A program made the position numbers and the translations under genes. The notes under the pieces were generated by a model that searched no databases, was not told the DNA's origin, and saw only the letters and a program-made list of their open reading frames with translations. 64,000 nt of DNA from Buttiauxella gaviniae (GTDB lineage Bacteria > Pseudomonadota > Gammaproteobacteria > Enterobacterales > Enterobacteriaceae), in assembly GCF_040786275.1 (NCBI RefSeq), contig NZ_JBFMVT010000002.1, forward strand, positions 3,038,001-3,102,000, read 5' to 3'. How positions within the stretch are numbered: position 1 is the first letter of the stretch; each line of letters opens with the position of its first letter. Below are positions 31,206 through 39,758 of the stretch, in pieces.

Positions 31206-32131
31206 TCGCGGTGCAATAAATCCCCGTAAATTTCAGCCAGCAGCCCGCCCACGGCGAACTGTTTTTTAATCCACTGGGTGACTTGCCCGGTGGCGGCGTG
31301 TTGGGTTGCCAGCAACATGCGTGAATCCTGGCGCGGGTTGTTAATCTGACGGGTAACCAGCAGCCCACTCTCCTGGGCTTCGCGCACCATATAACTCGGC
31401 AAAAAACCCACGCCTTCCCCCAGAATCTGGCACTGGCACTTGGTGTTAAAATCCGGCACCAGAATTGCCTCCTGCCCGTGCAGCAACCAGCCTACCTTTT
31501 TGTTGAGCGTCAGCGCCGTGTCTTCCACCATGATATTGGGATACAGACGCAGTTGGCTTTCGGAAATCGGCTCCGGCATAAACGCCAGCGGATGCGTGGG
31601 GGCGATGGCAAACTCCCAGCGAATCGCGCCAATTTCGGTGTAATCAATCCCGCCCCCGTCGAGCAGCGTATCCGGCGCGCCAATCGCAATATTTGCCTGA
31701 TTATTGATAATCGCGTCCCACACGCCGTTGTACACCTCGGTGGTGATGGTGATCAGGCAGGTGGGAAACTGTTTTTTGAGAATTTGCAGCAGTTTTGCGG
31801 TGTGGCGCGGGGTGTAAAGCAACTGATTAATGCAGATGCGCACCTTCACCTCAATACCTTGTGAAATGGTATCGACGCCGCGTTTGATGGCATGGAAATC
31901 GTTCAGCAGCTCCGTCGCCTTGCGATAGAAATAGTAGCCGGATTCCGTCAGTTCAATGCTGCGGGTATTGCGCACGAAGAGAACCACATCGAGATAAGTT
32001 TCGATCCGCTTGATGGTGTAGCTGATGGCCGATGTGGTCACGCCCAGCTCCACCGCGGCTTTGCTAAAACTGGCGTAACGGGCAGCGGTAGTAAATGCCT
32101 GGAGGTTTTCTTCGGTGAAGATGGAGTTCAT
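31202..32131 (-). CDS. yahB: LysR-family regulator YahB
   Basis: Regulator of 309 residues closely matching E. coli YahB (NSIFTEENL start, YTPRHTAKLLQILKKQFPTC, NNQANIAIGAPDTLLDGGG). The N-terminal helix-turn-helix (ASFSKAAVELGVTTSAISYTIKRIE) is followed by an effector domain. It is divergent from yahDEFG and convergent with the amidase gene. Targets are probably both sides. The ligand is unknown. Confidence 0.9.
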   Translation of the reverse strand: MNSIFTEENLQAFTTAARYASFSKAAVELGVTTSAISYTIKRIETYLDVVLFVRNTRSIELTESGYYFYRKATELLNDFHAIKRGVDTISQGIEVKVRICINQLLYTPRHTAKLLQILKKQFPTCLITITTEVYNGVWDAIINNQANIAIGAPDTLLDGGGIDYTEIGAIRWEFAIAPTHPLAFMPEPISESQLRLYPNIMVEDTALTLNKKVGWLLHGQEAILVPDFNTKCQCQILGEGVGFLPSYMVREAQESGLLVTRQINNPRQDSRMLLATQHAATGQVTQWIKKQFAVGGLLAEIYGDLLHRD

Positions 32132-32143
32132 TTTTTACCTCTT

Positions 32144-32221
32144 GTCGGGTGGCGCTAGCGCTTACCCGACCTACGGCCAGGTAACGGTTTGTAGGTCGGG
32201 TAAGCGTAAGCGCCACCCGAC
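32144..32221 (+). repeat. Inverted pair of REP-like palindromes
   Basis: GTCGGGTGGCGCTAGCGCTT..CCGAC (32144-32170) faces GTAGGTCGGGTAAGCGTAAG..CCGAC (32191-32221), giving a BIME-like pair that can fold as one large cruciform. It begins 12 bases upstream of the yahB start codon. The remainder of the 432-base yahB-yahD gap (to 32563) holds the yahD promoter region and no gene. Confidence 0.75.
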
Positions 32222-32296
32222 GCCGCATTGTTGAATGTATTTGTAATTCTTATGATCCCAGCCGCAGTCTTGAACCATATTTAACACTGCTGTTAC

Positions 32297-32320
32297 AAGT
32301 GATTTGAAGAGTATCACACT
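32297..32320 (+). promoter_or_regulatory. Candidate YahB operator
   Basis: AAGTGAT and ATCACaCTT form a dyad around nine bases in the divergent yahB/yahD gap. It fits a LysR-type site in shape and location only. Confidence 0.4.
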
Positions 32321-32563
32321 TCTTGAATCTGCTTTTACCCGCTATCGACAAGGGCTGGTGGCTATCCTGCCAGTCGGGACTAAAGTGCGGTGAAAACGGT
32401 TTTATCCCAGGTAAAAGATTGCGCTGACCCACATTTTTCTCACATTGTTGAGATTTGTTCAACAATGCTGTCATTAACGATGAATGATTTTTAAACGGAT
32501 GTTAAAGCGCTCAGAGTGTTGCTATTCTCAATTTATCGGAAATAGCATCAGGAGAATCGGGAA

Positions 32564-33169
32564 ATGTCTCAGAATGAATTAACCACAGAATTTCTAAACG
32601 CCGCCGAACAGGGCAACCTGGACGGGCTAAAAAATTGTCTGGCAAAAGGCGTGGATATTAACGCCACAAATCGCCAGCAAAGAACGGCGATTACTCTTGC
32701 CAGCCTGAATAAAAAATATGACTGCGTGGAATATTTAATTGCTGCCGGAGCCGATATTAATAAACAGGATCAAACCTGTTTTAACCCTTTCTTATTAAGC
32801 TGCCTGAATAACGATTTAACGCTGCTGCGCCTGATATTACCGGCTAACCCAGACCTGAATGTATTATCTCGCTTCGGTGGAGTAGGCATTACTCCCGCGA
32901 GCGAAAAAGGCCATGTCGAAATTGTGCGTGAATTACTGACGCGCACCGAAATTAACGTCAACCACACCAATTTTGTCGGCTGGACGCCGCTGCTCGAAGC
33001 CATTGTATTGAACGACGGCGGCGCGAAACAGCAAGAGATCGTCAAGCTGCTGCTGGAGCACGGTGCCAACCCGCAAATGACCGACAAATACGGCAAATCA
33101 CCGCTGACATTAGCCCGTGAAAAAGGCTACCACGAGATCGCCGAACTGTTAGTTAACGCCGGGGCTTAA
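32564..33169 (+). CDS. yahD: Ankyrin-repeat protein YahD
   Basis: Protein of 201 residues made of about five ankyrin repeats (for example GNLDGLKNCLAKGVDINATN, YDCVEYLIAAGADINKQ, KHGH-type GHVEIVRELLTR, QEIVKLLLEHGANPQM). Same length as E. coli YahD. Ankyrin repeats mediate protein contacts; the partner is not known but the gene is the first of the yahDEFG run. An AGGAG site lies 14 bases before the ATG. The next gene is in the same frame just past its stop. Confidence 0.9.
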   Translation: MSQNELTTEFLNAAEQGNLDGLKNCLAKGVDINATNRQQRTAITLASLNKKYDCVEYLIAAGADINKQDQTCFNPFLLSCLNNDLTLLRLILPANPDLNVLSRFGGVGITPASEKGHVEIVRELLTRTEINVNHTNFVGWTPLLEAIVLNDGGAKQQEIVKLLLEHGANPQMTDKYGKSPLTLAREKGYHEIAELLVNAGA

Positions 33170-33184
33170 ACCAGGAGACGCACT

Positions 33185-34105
33185 ATCGCCAGCCATTTCT
33201 CGCGGCAGTGCCTCTTTGCTCAAACGGCAGACATCACCTTTTTAGAACCCGATTTACAAGGTGATAGAACCGGTTATGTTGAACAGGTGTTTTCCAGGGC
33301 GGTCAATATCCACCTCCCTGAAAGGCAACAGATATTCACTTTGCTGAGTACCGACTGTGACAACGGGCCGAATAGCTGCCGTTTAGCACTTGAGCAGTGT
33401 CAGAATCTCTTCCGGCCCGGTGAACGGGTTAGTTTTCACGGCAACGGCATTGATATTGGTCCCGATAAACGCATCGATTTTTCTCGCTGCCTATATTGGC
33501 AACCCGATGCCCTTTATTTAACGAAAGCGCGAAGAGCAGAAACCGACTGGCAAAGTCTGGCGCAAATTATCCGCTCAAACGTAAAAGAAAGTTCATCATT
33601 ATTTTATTTTCACGGCGAGAATATTTTTTATCAGGAAATGAGTCGCCAGCTACAACACCATCGCGTTCAACTTGTTTACGCGTTGAATACGGGTGATGGC
33701 GCGGCTATTGAAAATGAAATTACGGGATTGCTGGGCCTGGGCATTGGCCTGACGCCTTCCGGTGATGATTATCTCGCGGGGCTGTGCGCGTTTTTATTTA
33801 TTGCCGGGCACCCGATGCGTAAATATCGCCAGATTTTTAAATCTGTGCTTGAGCGAGAGAAAAATAAAACCACGCTGCTCAGTGTTATTACGCTGCGTGA
33901 AGCAATTAACCAGCGTTACCGGGAAACGCTTTACGCTTTTATTCAGCAAATAGTCAGCGGCGATGCAGGAAATATTCAGAAATTTATTCACGAAATTAAA
34001 AAAATAGGGTCGAGTTCCGGGTGCGACATGCTTTGCGGCATGGCGGATGCCTTCGCTTTGACCCGAACTGACGGAGGAAATTATGTCGACCAGGATTGTG
34101 ATTAA
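33185..34105 (+). CDS. yahE: DUF2877 protein YahE, probable non-canonical ATC start
   Basis: DUF2877 protein; in E. coli the family member YlbF (AllH) is a required part of the oxamate carbamoyltransferase. Family landmarks are STDCDNGPNSCRLA and GLGIGLTPSGDDYLAGL. The frame is open from just after the yahD stop, but contains no ATG, GTG or TTG before GTG 33287. An AGGAG site at 33173-33177 sits seven bases before ATC 33185, giving 306 residues. Starting at GTG 33287 gives 272 residues and no ribosome site. The stop lies 23 bases inside yahF, so the genes are coupled. Start confidence is only moderate. Confidence 0.75.
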   Translation: MASHFSRQCLFAQTADITFLEPDLQGDRTGYVEQVFSRAVNIHLPERQQIFTLLSTDCDNGPNSCRLALEQCQNLFRPGERVSFHGNGIDIGPDKRIDFSRCLYWQPDALYLTKARRAETDWQSLAQIIRSNVKESSSLFYFHGENIFYQEMSRQLQHHRVQLVYALNTGDGAAIENEITGLLGLGIGLTPSGDDYLAGLCAFLFIAGHPMRKYRQIFKSVLEREKNKTTLLSVITLREAINQRYRETLYAFIQQIVSGDAGNIQKFIHEIKKIGSSSGCDMLCGMADAFALTRTDGGNYVDQDCD

Positions 34106-35633
34106 AAAGAATACCTATTTTGATTCTGTCTCCCTGATGTCCATTTCAACCAAAGCGAACCAGCTTGAAGGCGTGGAACAGGCGTTTGTTGCCATGGCAA
34201 CGGAGATGAACAAAGGGGTGTTGAAAAACCTCGGCCTGTTAAATGACGAGCTGGAACAGGCTAAAAACGGCGACCTGATGATTGTCATCAAAGGCGCGAG
34301 CGATGCGGCGAACGAAGCTACCCTTGAAGCCATCGAAGGTTTATTTACCCGTAAAGACAGCGGCAATTCACGCCACGAAGCGCGTTACGCCACGCTTGCC
34401 AGCGCCCATCACAATATCCCTGAAAGCAATCTCGCGGTGATTTCCGTCAACGGTGCGTTTGCCGCGCGTGAAGCCCGCCAGGCGCTGGAAAACGATCTGA
34501 ACGTGATGCTCTTTTCCGACAACGTTTCACTTGATGACGAACTGGCACTCAAGCAACTCGCCCACAGCAAAGGTTTGCTGATGATGGGGCCGGACTGCGG
34601 TACGGCGATCATTAACGGGGCAGGGCTGTGCTTTGCAAACGCGGTGCGTCGTGGGTCTATCGGCATTGTGGGCGCATCCGGCACCGGCAGCCAGGAACTC
34701 AGCGTGCGCATCCATGAATTTGGCGGCGGTGTTTCCCAGCTTATCGGGACCGGCGGGCGGGATTTAAGCGAAAAAATTGGCGGCATCATGATGCTCGACG
34801 CCATTCAAATGCTGGAAGATGACCCGCAAACCGAAGTGATTGCGCTTATCTCCAAACCGCCTGCACAGGCCGTGGCGGAAAAAGTGCTGGCACGTGCGCA
34901 AGCCTGCCGCAAGCCGGTGGTGGTCTGCTTCCTTGGAACAGGGGAAACGCGTCAAGATGAGCCTGGTTTGCAGTTTGCCCGCGCCACTAAAGAGGCGGCG
35001 CTAAAAGCCGTTTTACTCACCGGGATTAAAAAAGAGTCTCTGGATTTACATCCGCTCAACTGGCCGCTTATCGAAGAAGTTCGCGCTCGCCTGAAACCCG
35101 AACAGAAGTATATCCGCGCACTGTTCTGCGGCGGCACGCTATGCGACGAAGCCATGTTTGCGGCGCTGGAAAAATACCCGGACGTGTACAGCAATATTCA
35201 GCCCAACCCGGAATACCGCCTCAACGATGTCAACGTCAGCATCGCCCACACTTTCCTGGATTTTGGCGACGACGATTTCACCAACGGCAAACCGCACCCG
35301 ATGATCGACCCCACCAACCGCATCAGCCGCCTGCTCCAGGAGGCGCGTGACCCGGAAGTGGGCGTTATCGTGATGGATTTCGTGCTCGGCTACGGCTCCC
35401 ATGAAAACCCGGTCGGCGTGATGATCGACGCCATTAAAGAAGCCAAAGCGATTGCCGCCCAGGATGGCCGCCACCTGGAAATGTTGGGCTACGTGCTCGG
35501 CACAGATTTAGACACGCCTTCGCTTGAAAAACAGTGCCAGATGCTGACTGACGCGGGCGTTATCTGGGCCAGTAGCAGTACTAACACCGGTTTGTTGGCG
35601 CGTGAGTTTGTCTGCAAGGAGAAAGCACAATGA
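34083..35633 (+). CDS. yahF: FdrA-family acyl-CoA synthetase-like protein YahF
   Basis: FdrA-like protein with succinyl-CoA synthetase folds. The E. coli paralogue FdrA is now AllF, a subunit of the oxamate carbamoyltransferase. The 516 residues (E. coli YahF 515) show the nucleotide-binding signature GIVGASGTGSQELSVRIHEFGGGVSQLIGTGG near 198-228 and the C-terminal FDDDDF..GKPHPMIDPTNR-type motif (FGDDDFTNGKPHPMIDPTNR). The ATG follows GGAGGAAATT. It overlaps yahE by 23 bases and yahG by four (ATGA). Confidence 0.9.
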   Translation: MSTRIVIKKNTYFDSVSLMSISTKANQLEGVEQAFVAMATEMNKGVLKNLGLLNDELEQAKNGDLMIVIKGASDAANEATLEAIEGLFTRKDSGNSRHEARYATLASAHHNIPESNLAVISVNGAFAAREARQALENDLNVMLFSDNVSLDDELALKQLAHSKGLLMMGPDCGTAIINGAGLCFANAVRRGSIGIVGASGTGSQELSVRIHEFGGGVSQLIGTGGRDLSEKIGGIMMLDAIQMLEDDPQTEVIALISKPPAQAVAEKVLARAQACRKPVVVCFLGTGETRQDEPGLQFARATKEAALKAVLLTGIKKESLDLHPLNWPLIEEVRARLKPEQKYIRALFCGGTLCDEAMFAALEKYPDVYSNIQPNPEYRLNDVNVSIAHTFLDFGDDDFTNGKPHPMIDPTNRISRLLQEARDPEVGVIVMDFVLGYGSHENPVGVMIDAIKEAKAIAAQDGRHLEMLGYVLGTDLDTPSLEKQCQMLTDAGVIWASSSTNTGLLAREFVCKEKAQ

Positions 35634-37042
35634 GTTTATTCACCCAACCGCTGAATGTGATTAACGTCGGTATCGCGATGTTTAGCGATGATTTGAAAAA
35701 GCAGAGCGTTCCCGTCACCCAACTGGACTGGACGCCGCCGGGGCAGGGTAATTTAGCGGTGGTCGCGGCGCTGGATGCGATTGCGGCTCCGGCGCTTGCC
35801 GAAAAAGTGGCTGCGGCGAACAAGCTGGCCGTTGAACGCATTATCCAGTCTCAGCCGGTGCTGGTGGGTTATGACCAGGCGATTAACGTGGTGCCAGGTA
35901 TGACGCGCAACACGATTTTGCACGCGGGCCCCCCGGTTAGCTGGGAAAACATGTGCGGCGCCATGAAAGGGGCGGTTACCGGTGCGCTGGTGTTTGAAGG
36001 GTTGGCGGCGAATCTGGATGAAGCGGCAGCGCTTGCGGCTTCGGGGGAAATCATCTTCTCGCCGTGCCACGAACACGACTGCGTAGGTTCCATGGCGGGC
36101 GTGACTTCCGCCTCCATGTTCATGCATATCGTCGAGAACAAAACTTACGGCAACCGCGCTTACACCAACCTCAGCGAGCAGATGGCGAAGATCCTGCGCA
36201 TGGGCGCAAACGACCAAAGCGTGATTGACCGCCTCATCTGGATGCGCGATGTGCTCGGCCCGATGTTACGTGACGCGATGAAACTGGCGGGGGAAATCGA
36301 CCTGCGTCTGATGCTGGCGCAGGCGCTGCACATGGGCGACGAGTGCCATAACCGCAACAACGCGGGCACTACGCTGCTGATTCAGGCGCTGACGCCGTGG
36401 ATTATCCAGACCCCCTTCACCGTGGCGCAGCAAAAAGAGGTGTTCGATTTTGTCGCCAGCAGCGACTACTTCTCCGGCCCAACGTGGATGGCAATGTGCA
36501 AAGCGGCGATGGACGCGGCGCACGGCATTGAGTACAGCACCGTGGTGACCACCATGGCGCGTAACGGCGTGGAATTTGGCCTGCGCGTGAGCGGCCTGCC
36601 AGGCCACTGGTTTACCGGCCCTGCGCAGCAGGTGATCGGCCCGATGTTTGCAGGTTACAAACCGGCAGATTCCGGGCTGGATATCGGTGACAGCGCGATT
36701 ACCGAAACCTACGGTATCGGCGGGTTTGCCATGGCGACGGCTCCGGCGATTGTGGCCCTGGTCGGCGGAACCGTAGATGAAGCTATCGACTTCTCGCGTC
36801 AGATGCGTGAGATAACGCTCGGCGAAAACCCGAACGTCACCATTCCGCTGCTGTCGTTTATGGGCATTCCCACCGCCATTGACATCACGCGCGTGGGCGA
36901 CAGCGGCATTCTGCCGGTGATCAACACCGCCATTGCCCACAAAGATGCGGGTATCGGCATGATTGGCGCGGGGATTGTCCATCCGCCGTTTGAATGTTTT
37001 GAGAAGGCTCTGCTCGCCTTTGGTGAGCGTTACTCTTTCTAA
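35630..37042 (+). CDS. yahG: DUF1116 protein YahG
   Basis: DUF1116 protein of 470 residues (E. coli YahG 472). The E. coli paralogue YlbE (AllG) is a subunit of the oxamate carbamoyltransferase, so YahF and YahG, with YahE, probably form the analogous carbamoyl-transfer complex. Conserved runs include FSPCHEHDCVGSMAGVTSASM, MGDECHNRNNAGT and AMCKAAMDAAHGIEYSTVVT. It starts within the yahF stop (ATGA), and the permease follows after 11 bases. Confidence 0.9.
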   Translation: MSLFTQPLNVINVGIAMFSDDLKKQSVPVTQLDWTPPGQGNLAVVAALDAIAAPALAEKVAAANKLAVERIIQSQPVLVGYDQAINVVPGMTRNTILHAGPPVSWENMCGAMKGAVTGALVFEGLAANLDEAAALAASGEIIFSPCHEHDCVGSMAGVTSASMFMHIVENKTYGNRAYTNLSEQMAKILRMGANDQSVIDRLIWMRDVLGPMLRDAMKLAGEIDLRLMLAQALHMGDECHNRNNAGTTLLIQALTPWIIQTPFTVAQQKEVFDFVASSDYFSGPTWMAMCKAAMDAAHGIEYSTVVTTMARNGVEFGLRVSGLPGHWFTGPAQQVIGPMFAGYKPADSGLDIGDSAITETYGIGGFAMATAPAIVALVGGTVDEAIDFSRQMREITLGENPNVTIPLLSFMGIPTAIDITRVGDSGILPVINTAIAHKDAGIGMIGAGIVHPPFECFEKALLAFGERYSF

Positions 37043-37053
37043 GGGAAACACCG

Positions 37054-38601
37054 ATGACAAACATTAAGCTTGAGTGGAAACGCGGTGACTGGGCGGCCTA
37101 TTTCGGGTTGATGACCAATAACCTGACTAACTTGCTGACCATGATGGGGTTGCTCATTTTTGTGGTGGGCATTCCGACGGAGATTGTTTACGGGCGTATT
37201 GCGCCAGCCTTCGGGCTGGCGGTGCTGGTGGCGAGCGTGTGTTACGCCTGGTTTGGTTTGCAACTGGCAAAAGAGACCGGGCGCAAAGACGTGACCGCGC
37301 TGCCTTCCGGGCCAAGTGCGCCATCGATCTTTACCGTTACCTTTTTGGTATTGATGCCGGTTTACCAGCAAACGGGCGATGCCGAGTTTGCCATTCAGAT
37401 TGGCCTGGTGTGGTGCTTTGTTGAAGCGATGATTCTGGTGGGCGGTTCGTTCCTGGGCGAAACCATCCGCAAGATGATCCCGCGTACCGTTCTGCTTTCC
37501 TGTTTGTCCGGTTTAGGGCTGCTGTTGCTGGCGATGAACCCGATGTTGCAGGCCTTTGAAGCGCCGACGGTTTCATTCATCGTTCTGCTGCTGATCTTCA
37601 TTAACTGGTTTGGCAAAAAGCCGATGTTCGCGCGCATTCCTACCGGTTTATTGCTGCTGATTGCCGGTACGGCGCTGGCGTGGATTTCCGGCCTGCAAAG
37701 CCCGGAGGCCATTAAAGCCTCGATGTCCTCCTTCGGCTTTAACCCGCCAGCCATTCATGTCGACAGCTTCCTGCAAGGCCTGCCGCACGCGCTGCCTTAC
37801 CTGGCATCGGCGGTTCCGCTGGGGCTTGCGAACTACATTTTTGACCTGGAAAACATTGAGAGCGCCCACGCGGCGGGCGACGAATACAACACTCGCAAAG
37901 TGATGCTGACCAACGGTCTGGCCTCCACGCTGGGCTGCCTGATGGGGAACCCGTTCCCGGTCACGGTGTACGTCGGTCACGCGGGCTGGAAAGCGATGGG
38001 GGCGAGTATCGGCTATACGCTGGCGTCGGGGGTAACGATGTTTATCGTGCCGCTGTTCGGGCTTGGGGCATTCATGCTCGCCATTATTCCGATGACCGCC
38101 ATCGTGCCGATTCTGGTGTTTATCGGCGTGGTGACCGCCAACCAGGTGGTGCGCGAAACGCCGAAGATAGAGGTGCCGGTGATCTTCATCTGCCTGTTCC
38201 CGTGGATCGCCAACTGGGCGTTGACCATGGTGAATAGCGTGATGGCGGCGGCAGGCACTTCGGCTGCGAAAATCGGCCCGGAAGCGCTGGCGGGCAAAGG
38301 CGTGTTTTATCAGGGGCTGGTGCATTTGGGCAACGGCGCACCGCTCGCCAGTATGTTGTGGGGCTGCGTGGCGATCTTCGCGATTATCAATAAGCCGTTG
38401 CGCGGCGCGGTTGCGGCGGCAGTGGGCGCGTTGCTGGCGCTGTTCGGCGTGATTCACGCCCCGATGGTGGGCTTTGCCCAGGGCAGTTCGCTGATGTTCG
38501 TCACCGCATATTTGATGATGGGCGCGATGTTTGTGGTGAAGCATGTGCTCGACAGGCGCGAGGCGGCTTCTGCAGGCGTGGCTCCGGTTTCTGAGAGTTA
38601 A
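37054..38601 (+). CDS. NCS2-like (xanthine/uracil family) permease
   Basis: Inner-membrane protein of 515 residues with about 12 to 14 hydrophobic segments. It belongs to the xanthine/uracil/vitamin C permease superfamily by overall pattern (for example DVTALPSGPSAPSIFTVTF and GCLMGNPFPVTVYVGHAGWKAMG). It lies between yahG and yahI; in E. coli K-12 this position has no transporter, only a short doubtful frame. It probably imports the cluster's substrate, a purine or pyrimidine-like or ureide compound, by inference from family and position. Confidence 0.82.
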   Translation: MTNIKLEWKRGDWAAYFGLMTNNLTNLLTMMGLLIFVVGIPTEIVYGRIAPAFGLAVLVASVCYAWFGLQLAKETGRKDVTALPSGPSAPSIFTVTFLVLMPVYQQTGDAEFAIQIGLVWCFVEAMILVGGSFLGETIRKMIPRTVLLSCLSGLGLLLLAMNPMLQAFEAPTVSFIVLLLIFINWFGKKPMFARIPTGLLLLIAGTALAWISGLQSPEAIKASMSSFGFNPPAIHVDSFLQGLPHALPYLASAVPLGLANYIFDLENIESAHAAGDEYNTRKVMLTNGLASTLGCLMGNPFPVTVYVGHAGWKAMGASIGYTLASGVTMFIVPLFGLGAFMLAIIPMTAIVPILVFIGVVTANQVVRETPKIEVPVIFICLFPWIANWALTMVNSVMAAAGTSAAKIGPEALAGKGVFYQGLVHLGNGAPLASMLWGCVAIFAIINKPLRGAVAAAVGALLALFGVIHAPMVGFAQGSSLMFVTAYLMMGAMFVVKHVLDRREAASAGVAPVSES

Positions 38602-38607
38602 AGGCGC

Positions 38608-38760
38608 GGCGGATGGCGCGTTGCTTATCCGCCCTACAAAAGCAAAAGAATCGTAGGGTGGGGTATTAGCTCCTCCCCCTGGCAAGGGGGAGGCTGGGTG
38701 GGGGGCATTTTCCCGACACTGGCAGAATCGTAGGGTGGATAAGCGTTAGCGCCATCCACC
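38608..38760 (+). repeat. Cluster of three palindromic repeats
   Basis: Unit 1 GGCGGATGGCGC..TTATCCGCC (38608-38633); unit 2, an inverted half copy of the 4572-type element with hairpin CCTCCCCCT/AGGGGGAGG (38672-38693); unit 3 GTAGGGTGGATAAGCGTTAG..ATCCACC (38730-38760). They fill the 191-base gap between the permease and yahI, which otherwise holds only the yahI ribosome site. Confidence 0.75.
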
Positions 38761-38792
38761 GGGGTTCTCCTCCCTTTAAGGAAGGAATCAAC

Positions 38793-39743
38793 ATGAAACA
38801 ACTCGTGGTCGTGGCGATTGGCGGCAACAGCATCATCAAAGATAACGCCAGCCAATCTGTTGAACATCAGCAAAACGCCGTGAAAGAAGTGGCGCAAACG
38901 GTGCTGGAAATGCTCTCGTCGGATTACGACATCGTACTGACCCACGGCAACGGCCCGCAGGTCGGGCTGGATTTACGCCGCGCAGAAATCGCCCATGAAA
39001 AAGAGGGGCTGCCCCTTACGCCGCTGGCGAACTGCGTGGCAGACACGCAAGGGGGCATCGGCTATTTAATTCAGCAGGCGCTCAATAACCAGTTGGGCAA
39101 ACGCGGGGATAAAAAAGCGGTCACCGTGATTACGCAGGTGGAAGTGGATAAACACGATCCCGGCTTTACGCATCCGACCAAACCGATTGGCGCGTTCTTC
39201 AGCCTGGAGCAGTGCGATGCCCTGAAAGTGGCCCATCCAGACTGGCACTTCGTCGAAGATTCCGGGCGCGGTTATCGCCGTGTGGTGGCATCCCCGGAGC
39301 CGATTCGCATTGTTGAAGCCGATGCGATAAGCGCACTCATCAAACAGGGCTTTGTGGTGATTGGCGCAGGCGGCGGGGGGATTCCGGTCATTCGCACCGC
39401 GCAGGGCGACTACCAGAGCGTGGATGCGGTTATCGACAAAGATCTTTCCACCGCGCTGCTGGCCCGGGAAGTGAAGGCCGATATTCTGGTGATCACCACC
39501 GGCGTGGAAAAAGTGTGCGTTAACTTTGGCAAACCGGAACAGCGAGCGCTCGATGAGGTGACGGTCGAGCAAATGGCGCGTTTTAGCGAAGAAGGGCATT
39601 TCCCGCCGGGTAGCATGCTGCCGAAAATCACCGCAAGCCTTGCGTTCCTGCGCAGCGGCGGCAAGCGCGTGATTATCACCACGCCGGAACAATTACCTGC
39701 CGCCCTTAGGGGCGAAACCGGCACTCATATTATTAATGGTTAA
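38793..39743 (+). CDS. yahI: Catabolic carbamate kinase YahI
   Basis: Transfers phosphate from carbamoyl phosphate to ADP, giving ATP, ammonia and carbon dioxide. The 316 residues match E. coli YahI in length. The amino-acid kinase fold shows AIGGNSI (8-14), LTHGNGPQVG (49-58) and VIGAGGGGIPV. Together with YahFG it would harvest energy from a carbamoylated substrate. A GAAGGAATCAAC site precedes the ATG. yahJ follows after 15 bases. Confidence 0.93.
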   Translation: MKQLVVVAIGGNSIIKDNASQSVEHQQNAVKEVAQTVLEMLSSDYDIVLTHGNGPQVGLDLRRAEIAHEKEGLPLTPLANCVADTQGGIGYLIQQALNNQLGKRGDKKAVTVITQVEVDKHDPGFTHPTKPIGAFFSLEQCDALKVAHPDWHFVEDSGRGYRRVVASPEPIRIVEADAISALIKQGFVVIGAGGGGIPVIRTAQGDYQSVDAVIDKDLSTALLAREVKADILVITTGVEKVCVNFGKPEQRALDEVTVEQMARFSEEGHFPPGSMLPKITASLAFLRSGGKRVIITTPEQLPAALRGETGTHIING

Positions 39744-39758
39744 GCGTGGGAGAGAAGA

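Noticed and set aside
32250-32474. Small minus-strand open frame in the yahB-yahD gap
   Set aside because: No ribosome site, no similarity, and it overlaps the likely promoter and operator region.
37648-38685. Open frame of 345 codons opposite the permease
   Set aside because: Its product is rich in His and Arg with no recognisable domain, a shadow of the membrane protein's codon use.
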